The notes beneath the pieces are model-generated. The model ran no database searches. It was not told where the DNA came from and saw only the letters and a program-made list of their open reading frames with translations. Position numbers and translations under genes: made by a program. Source: Robertmurraya siralis (GTDB lineage: Bacteria > Bacillota > Bacilli > Bacillales > Cytobacillaceae). Taken from it: a stretch of 58,260 nt of DNA. The stretch lies in assembly GCF_005502275.1 (NCBI RefSeq), contig NZ_SWLZ01000028.1, positions 1-58,260 on the forward strand, in the 5' to 3' direction. The number at the start of each line of letters is the position of its first letter. Positions within the stretch are counted from its first letter, which is position 1. Shown here piece after piece: positions 35,064-44,311 of this stretch.

Positions 35064-36359
35064 TTATCGATTTAATAAATCTTGAGCGCGCTTCACAGCA
35101 GCTTCCCATTCTTTTTCTGGATCTGCTCCTTCATTTTGAACGTTCTTAAGAGCATTCAAAATTTCGTTATGAATCGGGAAGTACTTTTCACCTTTATATG
35201 GAATGCCTGCAATGTCTTGTGCAGCTTCAGCAAATACAGGCGCTGTTGCTTGCCCGCCGAAAAATTCATCTGCATTTGACTTGAATTCGTCCATATCATA
35301 TACCGATTGGGCCGATGGGAATAATCCATGGCTTTGGAATGACTTTAATTGATTTTCCGGTGAAACAAGCCATTCAATAAAGTCATAAGCTGCTTGTGCA
35401 TGTTTCGTTTCCTTTGGAACAGCAATATAAGAGCCACCCCAGTTTGCAGCAAATTCAGTTGGCAATGTCGCAACATTCCACTTCCCAGCAGCATCAGGGG
35501 CATTTCCTTCCATCCAACCTTTTAACCAGCCTGCACCAAGCTCTGCCGCAAACTCACCATTATTAACCGCGTTAGCCCACTCCGGACTCCACATTTCAAA
35601 TTTTCCTACAATTCCGAGATCATTTAAACGAACCGCATAGTCGTATGCTTTTTTAACCTCACTGTCAGCTCCTAAATTCAATTCATTATCAGGAGTTAAA
35701 TACGCTGTTCCTGCAGCATCTAAGTACGCTCTGAACGCCATTTCGATACTATCAACAAAGGGCTTTCCAGTTTTTTCTTTCACCTGTAAACCGGCTTTCT
35801 CGAATTCTTCTGGAGAATTAATGAGAGTAGCTACCTCTTCTGGATCAGTTGGCAAACCGGCTTCTTCAAATAAATCGGTACGATAGTACAATGCTTTCGG
35901 TCCAATATCTGTTGGCAAACCAAATAAGAAGTCACCTTCCGTATTTTCTCCACTCTTCCATTTCCAATCCAAATACTGATCCTTCACATCGTTTGCGCCG
36001 AGATCATATAAATTCTCGAATCGATCTTGAGCAACCTTAAAACGGTCAAATTGATCAATCTCTAGCATCGCAATATCTGGTGCGCCACTTCCAGCCGATA
36101 ATGCAGTAAACAATGCATCATGATGATCGGCTGTTTCAGATGATTTTACTTTAATTTTTATGTTCGTATTTTCCTTCTCATATTCCTTTGCCAATTCTTC
36201 ATACCCAGTCGCACCAAAAGTCCAGAAATCCAACGTAATTTCTTCATCACTATCCTTAGGATCACTTGTTGCATCCTTATTGTTTCCGCTACAAGCTGCT
36301 AGAGACAGCGCCAGCAGTGACGAGATTCCAAATATGGCCATTTTCTTCATACTTTTCAA
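35064..36359 (-). CDS. Sugar-binding lipoprotein of an ABC importer
   Basis: 431 residues, family 1 solute-binding protein. Lipoprotein signal MKSMKKMAIFGISSLLALSL followed by the lipobox LAAC (Cys at about 23). Typical features follow: ITLDFWTFGATGYEELAKEYEKE, then PDIAMLEIDQFDRF. First gene of the cluster, behind a promoter with two palindromic operators. By its neighbours it binds a beta-glucoside or cello-oligosaccharide; the sugar cannot be read from the sequence. Confidence 0.92.
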   Translation of the reverse strand: MKSMKKMAIFGISSLLALSLAACSGNNKDATSDPKDSDEEITLDFWTFGATGYEELAKEYEKENTNIKIKVKSSETADHHDALFTALSAGSGAPDIAMLEIDQFDRFKVAQDRFENLYDLGANDVKDQYLDWKWKSGENTEGDFLFGLPTDIGPKALYYRTDLFEEAGLPTDPEEVATLINSPEEFEKAGLQVKEKTGKPFVDSIEMAFRAYLDAAGTAYLTPDNELNLGADSEVKKAYDYAVRLNDLGIVGKFEMWSPEWANAVNNGEFAAELGAGWLKGWMEGNAPDAAGKWNVATLPTEFAANWGGSYIAVPKETKHAQAAYDFIEWLVSPENQLKSFQSHGLFPSAQSVYDMDEFKSNADEFFGGQATAPVFAEAAQDIAGIPYKGEKYFPIHNEILNALKNVQNEGADPEKEWEAAVKRAQDLLNR

Positions 36360-36459
36360 GTTTATGCCCCCTTAAACAATTTAATATTTTTATAGTTTTT
36401 ATCCTGTAAAGATTTGTTAAAGAAATGAACACCTCCAATATAAAACCATCACATTTTAG

Positions 36460-36471
36460 GAAACCGGTTTC
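36460..36471. promoter_or_regulatory. LacI-type operator, proximal
   Basis: Perfect palindrome GAAACCGGTTTC with the central CG step typical of LacI-family sites. It lies downstream of the promoter, in the leader of the binding-protein gene. Confidence 0.85.
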
Positions 36472-36491
36472 GTAAAAGACCAAAACTCAAC

Positions 36492-36540
36492 AAGTAATCG
36501 CTTACATTTCCATAATAATGGCATATTATTTAAAAATCAA
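36492..36540 (-). promoter_or_regulatory. Promoter of the beta-glucoside operon with a cre-like site
   Basis: TTGATT (36540-36535), 17 bases, TATTAT (36517-36512). Just downstream, ATGTAAGCGATTACTT (36507-36492) resembles the CcpA cre consensus with one clear mismatch near the end. Catabolite repression of this operon is therefore likely, but the cre call is tentative. Confidence 0.65.
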
Positions 36541-36664
36541 CCCTTAAAATTAAATAAATTAACATAAATTATTTGAAAATAAACAATTCAACATCTTTAA
36601 ATCTCTTAATTACCTTGATAATCATCATTTTTAAAAAGATTTTTTACATTTTTTTATTATTTTA

Positions 36665-36676
36665 GAAACCGGTTTC
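36665..36676. promoter_or_regulatory. LacI-type operator, distal
   Basis: GAAACCGGTTTC, identical to the palindrome at 36460-36471 and 205 bases from it. The pair could support DNA looping by a LacI tetramer across the promoter. The DNA between 36541 and 36664 is A/T-rich without genes. Confidence 0.85.
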
Positions 36677-36689
36677 CTTGTTATCCCAA

Positions 36690-36735
36690 AAGAAGCCTCT
36701 CACCTAATTAATTACCTGCGAGAAGCCCCTCGATT
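36690..36735 (-). terminator. Terminator-like hairpin
   Basis: On the minus strand CGAGGGGCTTCTCGCAGGT can pair with ACCT-like A/T-rich sequence and GAGAGGCTTCTTTT. It separates the lipoprotein gene region (36957 onwards) from the beta-glucoside operon promoter. Confidence 0.55.
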
Positions 36736-36805
36736 TACTTTATTGACTTACTCCCTAAGAGAAGTTTGCTGACATTATTCTTTAACTCTAAAAGTGTCCT
36801 TGCTT

Positions 36806-36932
36806 CTAAACCAGTTTTTGAATCGTATGTAATTCTTCATCACTAATTTCGATTACTTCTTCAAACATCTCCACCGATACCCGTGATATCGATGCTATCT
36901 CAACGATTATTGAAGAAGAGGACTTGTCAAAC
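36806..36932 (-). pseudogene. Possible C-terminal gene remnant
   Basis: An open frame without start codon reads IVEIASISRVSVEMFEEVIE and continues to a TAG; codon use and amphipathic character look protein-like. It could be the tail of a transposase-like nuclease or regulator lost otherwise. I do not recognise the parent with certainty. Confidence 0.3.
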
Positions 36933-36956
36933 TAATTTTTTAGACTTGAAAAGCCA

Positions 36957-37616
36957 TTATTTTTTCTGCAAAGGTTCTACTACAATCTCCACTCTGCGGT
37001 TTTTCTCTCTTCCCTCTTCCGTCTCATTCGATGCAATCGGCATTGTCTGGCCCAACCCTTTTGTTTCAATGCTTATTGTTTCCAAATTTACTTTTTTCTC
37101 TAAATAGCTTTGCACTTCTCGTGCTCTCTCTTCCGACAACTTTTGATTATATATTTCGTCTCCTTGACTATCAGTATGACCATTTATCCAGACATTGGCA
37201 CCTTCATACATATTAAGCTCCTCACTTAACTGATCAAGCGTTTCAATGACATCCGATTTTAATTCACTTTTGTCAAAATCAAATAATAGATTGCTCGGAA
37301 CTTCAATTACGATTTCACTCTCTTCTACCGAAATCGTTACATTTTCATCAAAATTACCCGGAGAAAACGTTCCCGGTTTGAACGTGCCCGGCTCAAAATC
37401 GCCTGGTTCAAACGTGCCCGGTTCGAAGTTGCCTGGCTCAAAATTACCCGGCTCGAATGTGCCTGGCTTAAATTGTGAGTCCTCTTCATCCTCCGCAATT
37501 TCGTTCACATTATTAGAACCTTCATTATTTTTAGCTGTTTCTTGGTTTTTCTCACTGCAGCCTGTGATCAAGAAAACAGTAAAAACAAGCAAAAAAATAA
37601 AATTGAATAATTTCAC
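36957..37616 (-). CDS. OmpA-domain lipoprotein with eight PGxF pentapeptide repeats
   Basis: 219 residues. Lipoprotein signal with lipobox ITGC (Cys20), an acidic linker, then eight consecutive pentapeptides of the form (E/K/S)PG(T/N/D)F at residues 50-89, a beta-rich segment, and an OmpA/MotB C-terminal peptidoglycan-binding domain (about 110-216: LLFDFDKSELK, INGHTDSQGDEIYNQKLSEERA, KNRRVEIVV). Such domains bind wall peptide; in a Gram-positive it would link membrane to wall across the periplasm-like zone. Single gene. The repeat function is unknown. Confidence 0.85.
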   Translation of the reverse strand: MKLFNFIFLLVFTVFLITGCSEKNQETAKNNEGSNNVNEIAEDEEDSQFKPGTFEPGNFEPGNFEPGTFEPGDFEPGTFKPGTFSPGNFDENVTISVEESEIVIEVPSNLLFDFDKSELKSDVIETLDQLSEELNMYEGANVWINGHTDSQGDEIYNQKLSEERAREVQSYLEKKVNLETISIETKGLGQTMPIASNETEEGREKNRRVEIVVEPLQKK

Positions 37617-37949
37617 GTTTATTATTCCTCCTTAATCATAAAAGCTTAGCTATTTTAATTTTACTTTATTTTCTAAAATAAAATTAAATATTCACCCAAA
37701 ACAGGAAGGAAGTTATGGTAGTGAACAAATTTAATTATAAGAGAATGGGAGAAAAGTTTGATGAACGAAGACAGGAGGGACGATTGGGCAGTGGCTCCTT
37801 ATATAACTTCTATCATGCCTTTTGCATTTGCTCCAGTTAACTTTGACTCAACCTTTCATTGACAAGCGAGCAGCATCCACTTAGCAAAAGCTGCTATAAA
37901 AATTAAAACTCTGCCATCAATTCTCCATAATGACCATTCTAAAAATCTT
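37617..37949. other. Intergenic stretch between divergent genes
   Basis: A/T-rich DNA separating the OmpA-like lipoprotein from the sigma-factor operon. No gene or clear structure seen. Confidence 0.5.
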
Positions 37950-37975
37950 TGACACAAATTAATATTTCACCCGTC
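37950..37975 (+). promoter_or_regulatory. ECF-type autoregulatory promoter candidate
   Basis: TGACAC (37950-37955), 16 bases, CGTC (37972-37975). The spacing and the CGTC -10 fit promoters read by extracytoplasmic-function sigma factors, and it lies 38 bases upstream of a sigma-factor gene. Confidence 0.5.
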
Positions 37976-38013
37976 TAATAAGGTGAATTCAATTATAAGG
38001 GGACCCTTACTTT

Positions 38014-38532
38014 ATGACAAATGTTAGAGAGACTATTTCAGAATGGTTTTACCTATACAGCAATGATGTCTACAACTTTTTGGTTTACTACACCTGTACA
38101 ACAGATGTAGAGGATTTAGTGCAAGAGGTTTTTATAAAAGCTGGGCGCGGTCTTCACTCTTACAAGAATCAATCTTCACCCAAAACTTGGCTCTTCACCA
38201 TTGCCCGAAATACAGCGATAGACGAAGCCAGAAAAAAAGAGACAAAGATTAGCAAAAACAGTACAACATTCGATGAGCGCTTTTGGGAGCAGCAAACAAG
38301 CGCTAATCCGGAGCATATCCTTTTAAAAAATGAGGAACAGAAAGAGCTTTATCTCTCCATCTCTAGATTGAAGAGGAAATTTCGAGAGGTGATGATCCTA
38401 AGGGGTATTCAAGGATTATCCGTACGGGAGACAGCGCAAATATTAAATTGTAAGGAAACAGAGGTACGCACAAATTATCACCGCGCCATAAAGGCATTGC
38501 GGCAGCAAATCAGTGAGGAGGACCTCAAATGA
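38014..38532 (+). CDS. ECF-family RNA polymerase sigma factor
   Basis: 172 residues. Region 2 (DVEDLVQEVFIKAGRGLHSY, then SPKTWLFTIARNTAIDEARKK) and region 4 (REVMILRGIQGLSVRETAQILNCKETEVRTNYHRAIKAL) are both complete. No region 3, so group 4/ECF. Overlaps the next gene by four bases (ATGA), the usual organisation with the cognate anti-sigma factor. The stimulus is unknown. Confidence 0.93.
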   Translation: MTNVRETISEWFYLYSNDVYNFLVYYTCTTDVEDLVQEVFIKAGRGLHSYKNQSSPKTWLFTIARNTAIDEARKKETKISKNSTTFDERFWEQQTSANPEHILLKNEEQKELYLSISRLKRKFREVMILRGIQGLSVRETAQILNCKETEVRTNYHRAIKALRQQISEEDLK

Positions 38533-39344
38533 AAAATAACCAAAATAATTTAGAGGATAAGCTTAGTAAATTACCCACTCATAGCATGAGTAAATCAAAA
38601 CAAGACCGTATGCATCAGCATATCATGAATGCCCTAAACGATGTAGAGGTCCAACAACCGGAAGGGAGACATCCGCTCATGAAAAGGTTACAAATAGGAG
38701 TTGCATCAGCAGCGGCAATTGTTTTAATTAGTATATTAGGTTTAAGCTTTGTGATGAATCATGGAGAGCAAATAGGAGAACAAACTCAAACACCTAACGC
38801 GAATGAACGGGAAAATCTGCAAGAGCAGGACGAAAAAAATTCGGAGATTACTGAAGAAGAGCAGGTATCCGTTGAAGAAAAAGCAACAGAAATATACGAT
38901 GCCCTTCGCAACCGAGATATGGATTTATTATCAAGTTTCGTCCATTCAGAAAAAGGGCTGTTCTTATCCCTCTATGACTACATCGAACAGTTTTCCGCTG
39001 TTTTTGAAAAAGATGAAGTTCCTGCACTTTTAGAAGATAACACGGAGTATTTTTGGGGCTATGGTGACGCCAATATGGAGCTTAAATATACGCCGACAGG
39101 TTACATGGATAGGTACTTAAAACCAGATACTTTCCTTAACTCTGATAATAAAATGTTTGACTCGGAAACACAGCGCAGCGACTTGAACGAACGCATTCAA
39201 GCAAAATTCCCTAAAGCAAAAATCGTCGAGTTTTACAAAGAACCCGTGTATGAAGATTGGAAAAGTGTATTTCTAGTATTTGAACCTAATAATGCTTCAA
39301 ATTGGGAACTCGTCGCGATTATTAGTGCAGAATGGACACCTTAA
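38529..39344 (+). CDS. Putative membrane anti-sigma factor
   Basis: 271 residues: a cytoplasmic N-terminus of about 55 residues (KLSKLPTHSMSKSKQDRMHQHI), one membrane span (about 57-76, IGVASAAAIVLISILGLSFV), an acidic linker and an extracytoplasmic domain (about 115-271). Translationally coupled to the ECF sigma gene, so a regulator of that sigma factor is the simplest reading. The extracytoplasmic part resembles lipoprotein-like domains of Bacillus with ATEIYDALRNRDMDLLSSFV; I cannot name it. Confidence 0.75.
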   Translation: MKNNQNNLEDKLSKLPTHSMSKSKQDRMHQHIMNALNDVEVQQPEGRHPLMKRLQIGVASAAAIVLISILGLSFVMNHGEQIGEQTQTPNANERENLQEQDEKNSEITEEEQVSVEEKATEIYDALRNRDMDLLSSFVHSEKGLFLSLYDYIEQFSAVFEKDEVPALLEDNTEYFWGYGDANMELKYTPTGYMDRYLKPDTFLNSDNKMFDSETQRSDLNERIQAKFPKAKIVEFYKEPVYEDWKSVFLVFEPNNASNWELVAIISAEWTP

Positions 39345-39405
39345 CTAAAGTGAATTTTGTAAAAATAGAGAACACTGTTTGTTAAAAGGGTTCAATGTCA
39401 AATGT

Positions 39406-39449
39406 TAACCGTGAATACCGAGAATCATTCCTCTCGGTATTCACGGTTA
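39406..39449. terminator. Bidirectional terminator
   Basis: Perfect 18-base arms starting TAACCGTGAATACCGAGA, with an ATCATTCC loop, between convergent genes. Confidence 0.85.
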
Positions 39450-39477
39450 TTTGTTACATCCTTAACCCTATTTATTA

Positions 39478-41223
39478 TTATTTCTCAACCTTTTTAAAGC
39501 TGTTAACTTGATTGTCTAAATCCATTACGATTTCACGATTTTTCGCAACCTCATCGGAAATAACGGAAATAGAGCTTAATAAATTCGCTGTATTCTCATT
39601 AGATAGAATCATTGCTTCTGTACTTTCCTCAACAGCAGCTGTAATTCCTTGGATGCCATAAGCCATATCTGTAGATATCTTTCTTAAATCTCCTGAGGCT
39701 TTTGTTAAACGAACGAGCATTTCGTTGATCGTATCCACATCCACCTTATATGTTTTTGCCTGCTCCACAAAAACGTCATAATCGTCCAACACTTTCTTCG
39801 TTATGTAAGACATAATCTTATTAGCATTTTGAACAAGATCAGCTACTGAGGTTGTAACCAATGCACTCGTATTTTGGATGTCTGTTGCAGATTTCTTTGT
39901 ACTCTCTGATAATTTCCGCACCTCTTCTGCTACTACTGCAAAGCCTTTTCCGGCCTCTCCTGCTTTTGATGCTTCAATAGATGCATTAAGCGCTAATAAA
40001 TCGGTTTGTGATGAAATCGTTAAAATATCTGCAGTAAGCTGCTTAATTCTCTCTACAGACTGGCTATTCTTGATCGCCGTATCCATTGCCTGCTTAATCT
40101 CCTCTACAACCGATGCCATCTCTAATTTACTCTGATTGGACTGGGCGAGAATCTCATCAGCACGCTCGACGATCTCAACAACCTGATTGGAGTTTGACTC
40201 TGCATGATCGGCTAGAACATTTGCTTCTGACAGAACTTCTTGTGCTCCAGCATCTATGTTCTGTATCATACTACTCACTTCTTCCATCCCTGCCGACAGC
40301 TCATTTAAGCTGGCAGAAATATTAGAGGTGGCGTCCTGACTTTGCCCTATCTGCACACTAATATTTTTCGTGGACTTATTAATTTCGTTGGAACTCGTTT
40401 TGATTGCAATGATTACATTTTGTAAAGTCTCTAAGAAACGATTTATGCCTGTTATAATTTGACCCACTTCATCTTCCGATCTGCTTTCTAATCGAACCGT
40501 CAGATCCCCTTCATTGTTCTCCAGTTTTGCGATGATATTCCTCAGATTTGTGTGAGCATTTTTCAGAGGAGTAATGATCGTTTTCAAAGAAAACCAAAAA
40601 GTAACAGCAACTGTGATAATAAAGATTGCCGCCATTGACCACACAATAACAGTCGATCGACTTATTCTTGAATGAATCAAAGAGTTTTCATGGTCGATAC
40701 GTTCATTTAGAATTGTCTGAAAATGATCTCCCGACTCTCCCATAGCAGCAGACAATGTTTCTAAAGCATTATAGCTTCCATTAGCTGCTGCCACATCATC
40801 CTTTTGAATATGTTCAGCCATCGTCCCAGCCTGTTGGAGGAAACCTTCCATGTCCTCCATGTATGGTTTATAGGCATCATGAAGTATACTGTTCATTGCT
40901 TTTTCCGAGAGTTCATTCGTTATGCTTTCAATCTCATTTAGGCTGATATTTGCCTGTTCCGTATGAGTTAAAATCGCTTCTGATATTTCTCCTTTGTCTT
41001 TTTCATTCCCTAAAATATAGGTTTGTACAGACAAATCAATCTGACCCATTTCTTTTGCCAATTTAACCTGCTCTTTTTCCAGTTTGAGAAAAGACTCTAC
41101 CATGATATCCGCAGATAGTTTTACTTGTGTGTTTGTTACTCCACTTAATATCGTATTTAATGCAATAAGAACTGTTAAAAATATTAGGATAAACAATATA
41201 CGATATGCAATCGATTTTCTCAC
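39478..41223 (-). CDS. Methyl-accepting chemoreceptor, second copy
   Basis: About 581 residues. TM1 about residues 8-27, an extracytoplasmic helical (4-helix bundle type) sensor about 28-190, TM2 about 190-212, HAMP, and a cytoplasmic signalling domain with the tip [30 protein letters not shown] use GTG at 41223, behind AGAGGTTGGAG; a start at 41268 would lie upstream of that site. It stands alone; ligand unknown. It lacks the EutV leader found before the other receptor. Confidence 0.87.
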   Translation of the reverse strand: MRKSIAYRILFILIFLTVLIALNTILSGVTNTQVKLSADIMVESFLKLEKEQVKLAKEMGQIDLSVQTYILGNEKDKGEISEAILTHTEQANISLNEIESITNELSEKAMNSILHDAYKPYMEDMEGFLQQAGTMAEHIQKDDVAAANGSYNALETLSAAMGESGDHFQTILNERIDHENSLIHSRISRSTVIVWSMAAIFIITVAVTFWFSLKTIITPLKNAHTNLRNIIAKLENNEGDLTVRLESRSEDEVGQIITGINRFLETLQNVIIAIKTSSNEINKSTKNISVQIGQSQDATSNISASLNELSAGMEEVSSMIQNIDAGAQEVLSEANVLADHAESNSNQVVEIVERADEILAQSNQSKLEMASVVEEIKQAMDTAIKNSQSVERIKQLTADILTISSQTDLLALNASIEASKAGEAGKGFAVVAEEVRKLSESTKKSATDIQNTSALVTTSVADLVQNANKIMSYITKKVLDDYDVFVEQAKTYKVDVDTINEMLVRLTKASGDLRKISTDMAYGIQGITAAVEESTEAMILSNENTANLLSSISVISDEVAKNREIVMDLDNQVNSFKKVEK

Positions 41224-41268
41224 AATCTCCAACCTCTTTCTACGATAGTTGATTAAATCAAAATCCAT

Positions 41269-41560
41269 ATATATTATAAAGACAGTACGCTCGCTGCGTC
41301 CCGTTAATTACATCATCCTGTTTTCAGTGATATTCCCCAACAACAGCAACCGCTTACATCAGACGACAAATTTTTTAGCCTTTTCTTTCCAGTTGCTATA
41401 TTTAAATTGTAGTCTAGCATAATTTCCCTTTCATTTTGGAATTTGTTCATGAACGGTCGTTATTTTTTCATGAACGGTAAATTACACGGTGACATAAGAG
41501 CATTTTTAAGTTAGCTGGGCTAAAACTTCCTACTTTTTATCAAATTTCACTTATAAATAA
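41269..41560. other. Intergenic stretch
   Basis: Holds the upstream region of the chemoreceptor gene. A weak cre-like sequence at about 41347-41363 does not match well enough to call; otherwise nothing seen. Confidence 0.4.
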
Positions 41561-41592
41561 TACCCCCTCTAATTTCAGAGGGGGTATTATCC
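41561..41592. terminator. Terminator of the ABC-2 exporter operon
   Basis: Perfect hairpin ATAATACCCCCTCT / AGAGGGGGTATTAT just past the permease stop on the minus strand. Confidence 0.85.
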
Positions 41593-41607
41593 TTGGCACC
41601 ATTTTAT

Positions 41608-42315
41608 TTAATTGACGTCAACTTTTTCTATATTTTTAAAAGACATATAAGCGACCATGAATCCAATCGCTGCGAGAGTGACAGGAATTATGATCACATT
41701 AAATAATGAGAATCCATTAATGTCAGATCCAACTACACCAACTAATAAAACCGCAGTTACAATGGTTGTCGATACAGACTTTTTTATCATTCCAAAATAA
41801 AGGGGAATTAATCCTAGCCCTGCAGAAAATAATGCAGTAAACAATACTTTTACCGCCTGCTCCGCAATAATCCTCATCGTGATTGTATCTATGATAAAAT
41901 GAGCGAATGAATTTATTCCGTAAAAGGCAGCACTAACAATAAAATTAGATATCACAATCGCTATAAATGTGAAGCTTGAAATTAAGATAAGCTTTGCCAA
42001 CATAATCGTATGTCTCTTTATAGGATACATAAACAAGAGGTGCATCGTTTTATTTTTATATTCGTCAATGATCAACCTTGCAATGAGAACCCCGGAAAAC
42101 ACAATAAACGTTCCCCTTACCATCGTGTCGATCGCTATCAACATCATTTTATAATCTATAAAGTAAGAATCTCCTTCGATACTATCTATAATAGGTAATA
42201 TACAGGCCAATACGATCATCATGATGTTTGCAATAAACGCAGCTTTGACATATCCAAACATTTTATGTTTTTTTATTTCCAAACGAATTAATTTAAGCAA
42301 TTTTTCCGCCCCCAT
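41608..42315 (-). CDS. ABC-2 type transporter permease (lantibiotic/bacitracin immunity type)
   Basis: 235 residues, six hydrophobic segments. The N-terminus (KLIRLEIKKHKMFGYVKAAFIAN) and the EYKNKTMHLLFMYPIKR motif are typical of permeases paired with BcrA-like ATPases. It overlaps the ATPase gene by 23 bases. Regulated probably by the two-component system next to it. Peptide-antibiotic export is the family role; the substrate is unknown. Confidence 0.85.
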   Translation of the reverse strand: MGAEKLLKLIRLEIKKHKMFGYVKAAFIANIMMIVLACILPIIDSIEGDSYFIDYKMMLIAIDTMVRGTFIVFSGVLIARLIIDEYKNKTMHLLFMYPIKRHTIMLAKLILISSFTFIAIVISNFIVSAAFYGINSFAHFIIDTITMRIIAEQAVKVLFTALFSAGLGLIPLYFGMIKKSVSTTIVTAVLLVGVVGSDINGFSLFNVIIIPVTLAAIGFMVAYMSFKNIEKVDVN

Positions 42316-43219
42316 TTATTAAAGTTAAAAAGTAATCTTCTAAAGAATGATTTTTAACATTGATCGAATGAATGGAAACGTCCTGCAAAATCAATGATTT
42401 TGCAACTTCATGTTGCGATATATCTGTTTCATATATTCTAATCATCGATGGATCGACAATTTTGTAGTTTGAAATATTCAAGGAATTCTCAAGAACGAGA
42501 GCAGCCTTTTTACTATCATTTGTACAAATTTCAATATAATTCGTATTTTTGTTTCTAATGCTTTCCATCGATACTTCTTCAACTAAACGCCCTTCACTAA
42601 TAACCCCAACCGTATCTGCCATCAATTCTATTTCTCCAAGAATATGACTTGATATCAGCAGCGTGATCCCGTACTCCTTTGAAAGCAATTGGAATAAATT
42701 CCTCAACTCCTTGATTCCCACTGGATCAAGCCCGTTTATAGGCTCATCCAGTATAAGCAATTCAGGCTTAGTAATAATGGCTCTAGCAATCCCCAACCTT
42801 TGTTTCATTCCGAGAGAAAAATCTTTTACTGCCTTATCGTCAACATTATGCAAATTTACTAAATCTAACGCCTCATCAATGGCTTTTTTATCATAATAGC
42901 CCATATACTCGCAGTGTAAATCTAGATTTTCTTTTGCGGTAAGTTTATCGTAAAAGACAGGATACTCAATAATACAACCAATTCGTTTCAACAACTCATA
43001 GGACTGATTTGTTACTCGCTGACCAAACATATTAATTTCGCCACTCGTGGGTTTTATTAAATTCATCAACATTCTCATAACTGTCGTTTTTCCTGCTCCA
43101 TTTGGGCCAAGAAACCCATAAATTTCGCCTTTTTTCACCCTCATATTGACATTTGAGATGACTTCCTTCCCTTGAAATGTTTTGGTTAAGTGATGGGTCT
43201 GTAAAATGTATGTCATCAA
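42293..43219 (-). CDS. ABC transporter ATPase, BcrA type
   Basis: 308 residues. Walker A GPNGAGKTTVMRM, signature FSLGMKQRLGIA, Walker B LLILDEPINGLD. The C-terminal region (about 220-308) is the extension of bacitracin and lantibiotic exporters. Partner of the permease at 41608-42315. It lies downstream of the kinase gene on the same strand, with a 155-base gap. Confidence 0.9.
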   Translation of the reverse strand: MMTYILQTHHLTKTFQGKEVISNVNMRVKKGEIYGFLGPNGAGKTTVMRMLMNLIKPTSGEINMFGQRVTNQSYELLKRIGCIIEYPVFYDKLTAKENLDLHCEYMGYYDKKAIDEALDLVNLHNVDDKAVKDFSLGMKQRLGIARAIITKPELLILDEPINGLDPVGIKELRNLFQLLSKEYGITLLISSHILGEIELMADTVGVISEGRLVEEVSMESIRNKNTNYIEICTNDSKKAALVLENSLNISNYKIVDPSMIRIYETDISQHEVAKSLILQDVSIHSINVKNHSLEDYFLTLINGGGKIA

Positions 43220-43374
43220 AAAAACTCCTCTCTATTTCTTCTCTTCATCATACCGAGGAGAACTTTCATTTTTATTAATCAATTCTTACGCATTTCTTAA
43301 GAATTTAAACTTTTTGATCAAACAGCTTCATCTCTTGTAAAACGAATAAGCAAAAATCAATACAAAAATTGAAG

Positions 43375-44310
43375 TTAGTATTTAGCCCGTCTAAGTTTAA
43401 TCGTGAATATGGTTTTTTCAAATGGAATACTGGAGAGCGTTATTTCGCCTCCCATTTCTTCTACTAATCTTTTGGTAATAGTCAGCCCTAATCCGCTTCC
43501 TTGATACTGTTTATTTCGAGAGTCTTCAAGTGTATACAATCTTTCAAATACTTGGTCTTTATGACTTGCTTGAATGCCTTTTCCTTGATCCCAGACGTCA
43601 ATAAAAATAGACTCCTCATCATCTCGAACTTCAATGCCAATGATGTTTCCATCACTTCCATATCGAATGGCATTTGAAATTAGATTTTGTAGGATTCTGT
43701 TCATGGCTACTTCATTAGCAAAAATGTATAGAGGTTGTTCAGGTATAGAAACATCTACTTGAAACCCTTTTGCTGTTAAAATATTATAAAATGATAATAT
43801 ATTATTTCTGCAAAGTTCATTTATATCAAGACGGCTAATAGACAGGTTCCGATCACCAGACTCTAATTTTGCTAAATCAAAAAACTTGTTCATTAACTCT
43901 AACACTTCCTGCGATTTACGATAAACTTTTTCAAGCAAAGCTTTTCTTTCAGCTTCGGATAGCTTTGCATCTTCCAGCACCATCTCAATACTGCCTAATA
44001 CAACAGTCAAAGGCGTCTTTAGATCGTGCGAAATATTTGACAGCATTTTGCGCATCGCTATCTCCGTTTTATTATATTGGGCCACAGTCTTTTGATTATG
44101 TTCCAATAAATGATTGATTTCAATCAGCAAAAGCTTCAAATTGGCATCATCCGTTTGTAAAATCAACTTCTCATTGGTTTTTTCTGTAAGGATTTGCTTT
44201 AGTTTCTTGTGGATATATTGAAGGTCTGCCTGTTTTTTTCGAGCCATTTTCACCTGTAGGAAAACGATTGTAAGTAAAATAAAAATAATGGAACCTACTA
44301 TAATATTCAT
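43375..44310 (-). CDS. Sensor histidine kinase
   Basis: 311 residues. A single N-terminal membrane span (residues 3-20) and almost no extracytoplasmic part, as in intramembrane-sensing kinases of antibiotic-response modules. H box LSNISHDLKTPLTVV, N box LQNLISNAIRYG, G1 VWDQGKGI, G2 GSGLGLTI. ATG at 44310 follows GGAG and lies one base past the regulator's stop; a longer frame from 44385 lies inside the regulator gene. Confidence 0.9.
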   Translation of the reverse strand: MNIIVGSIIFILLTIVFLQVKMARKKQADLQYIHKKLKQILTEKTNEKLILQTDDANLKLLLIEINHLLEHNQKTVAQYNKTEIAMRKMLSNISHDLKTPLTVVLGSIEMVLEDAKLSEAERKALLEKVYRKSQEVLELMNKFFDLAKLESGDRNLSISRLDINELCRNNILSFYNILTAKGFQVDVSIPEQPLYIFANEVAMNRILQNLISNAIRYGSDGNIIGIEVRDDEESIFIDVWDQGKGIQASHKDQVFERLYTLEDSRNKQYQGSGLGLTITKRLVEEMGGEITLSSIPFEKTIFTIKLRRAKY

Positions 44311-44311
44311 A

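Noticed and set aside
41340-41365. cre site upstream of the second chemoreceptor
   Set aside because: Two mismatches in the conserved CAW end; not convincing.
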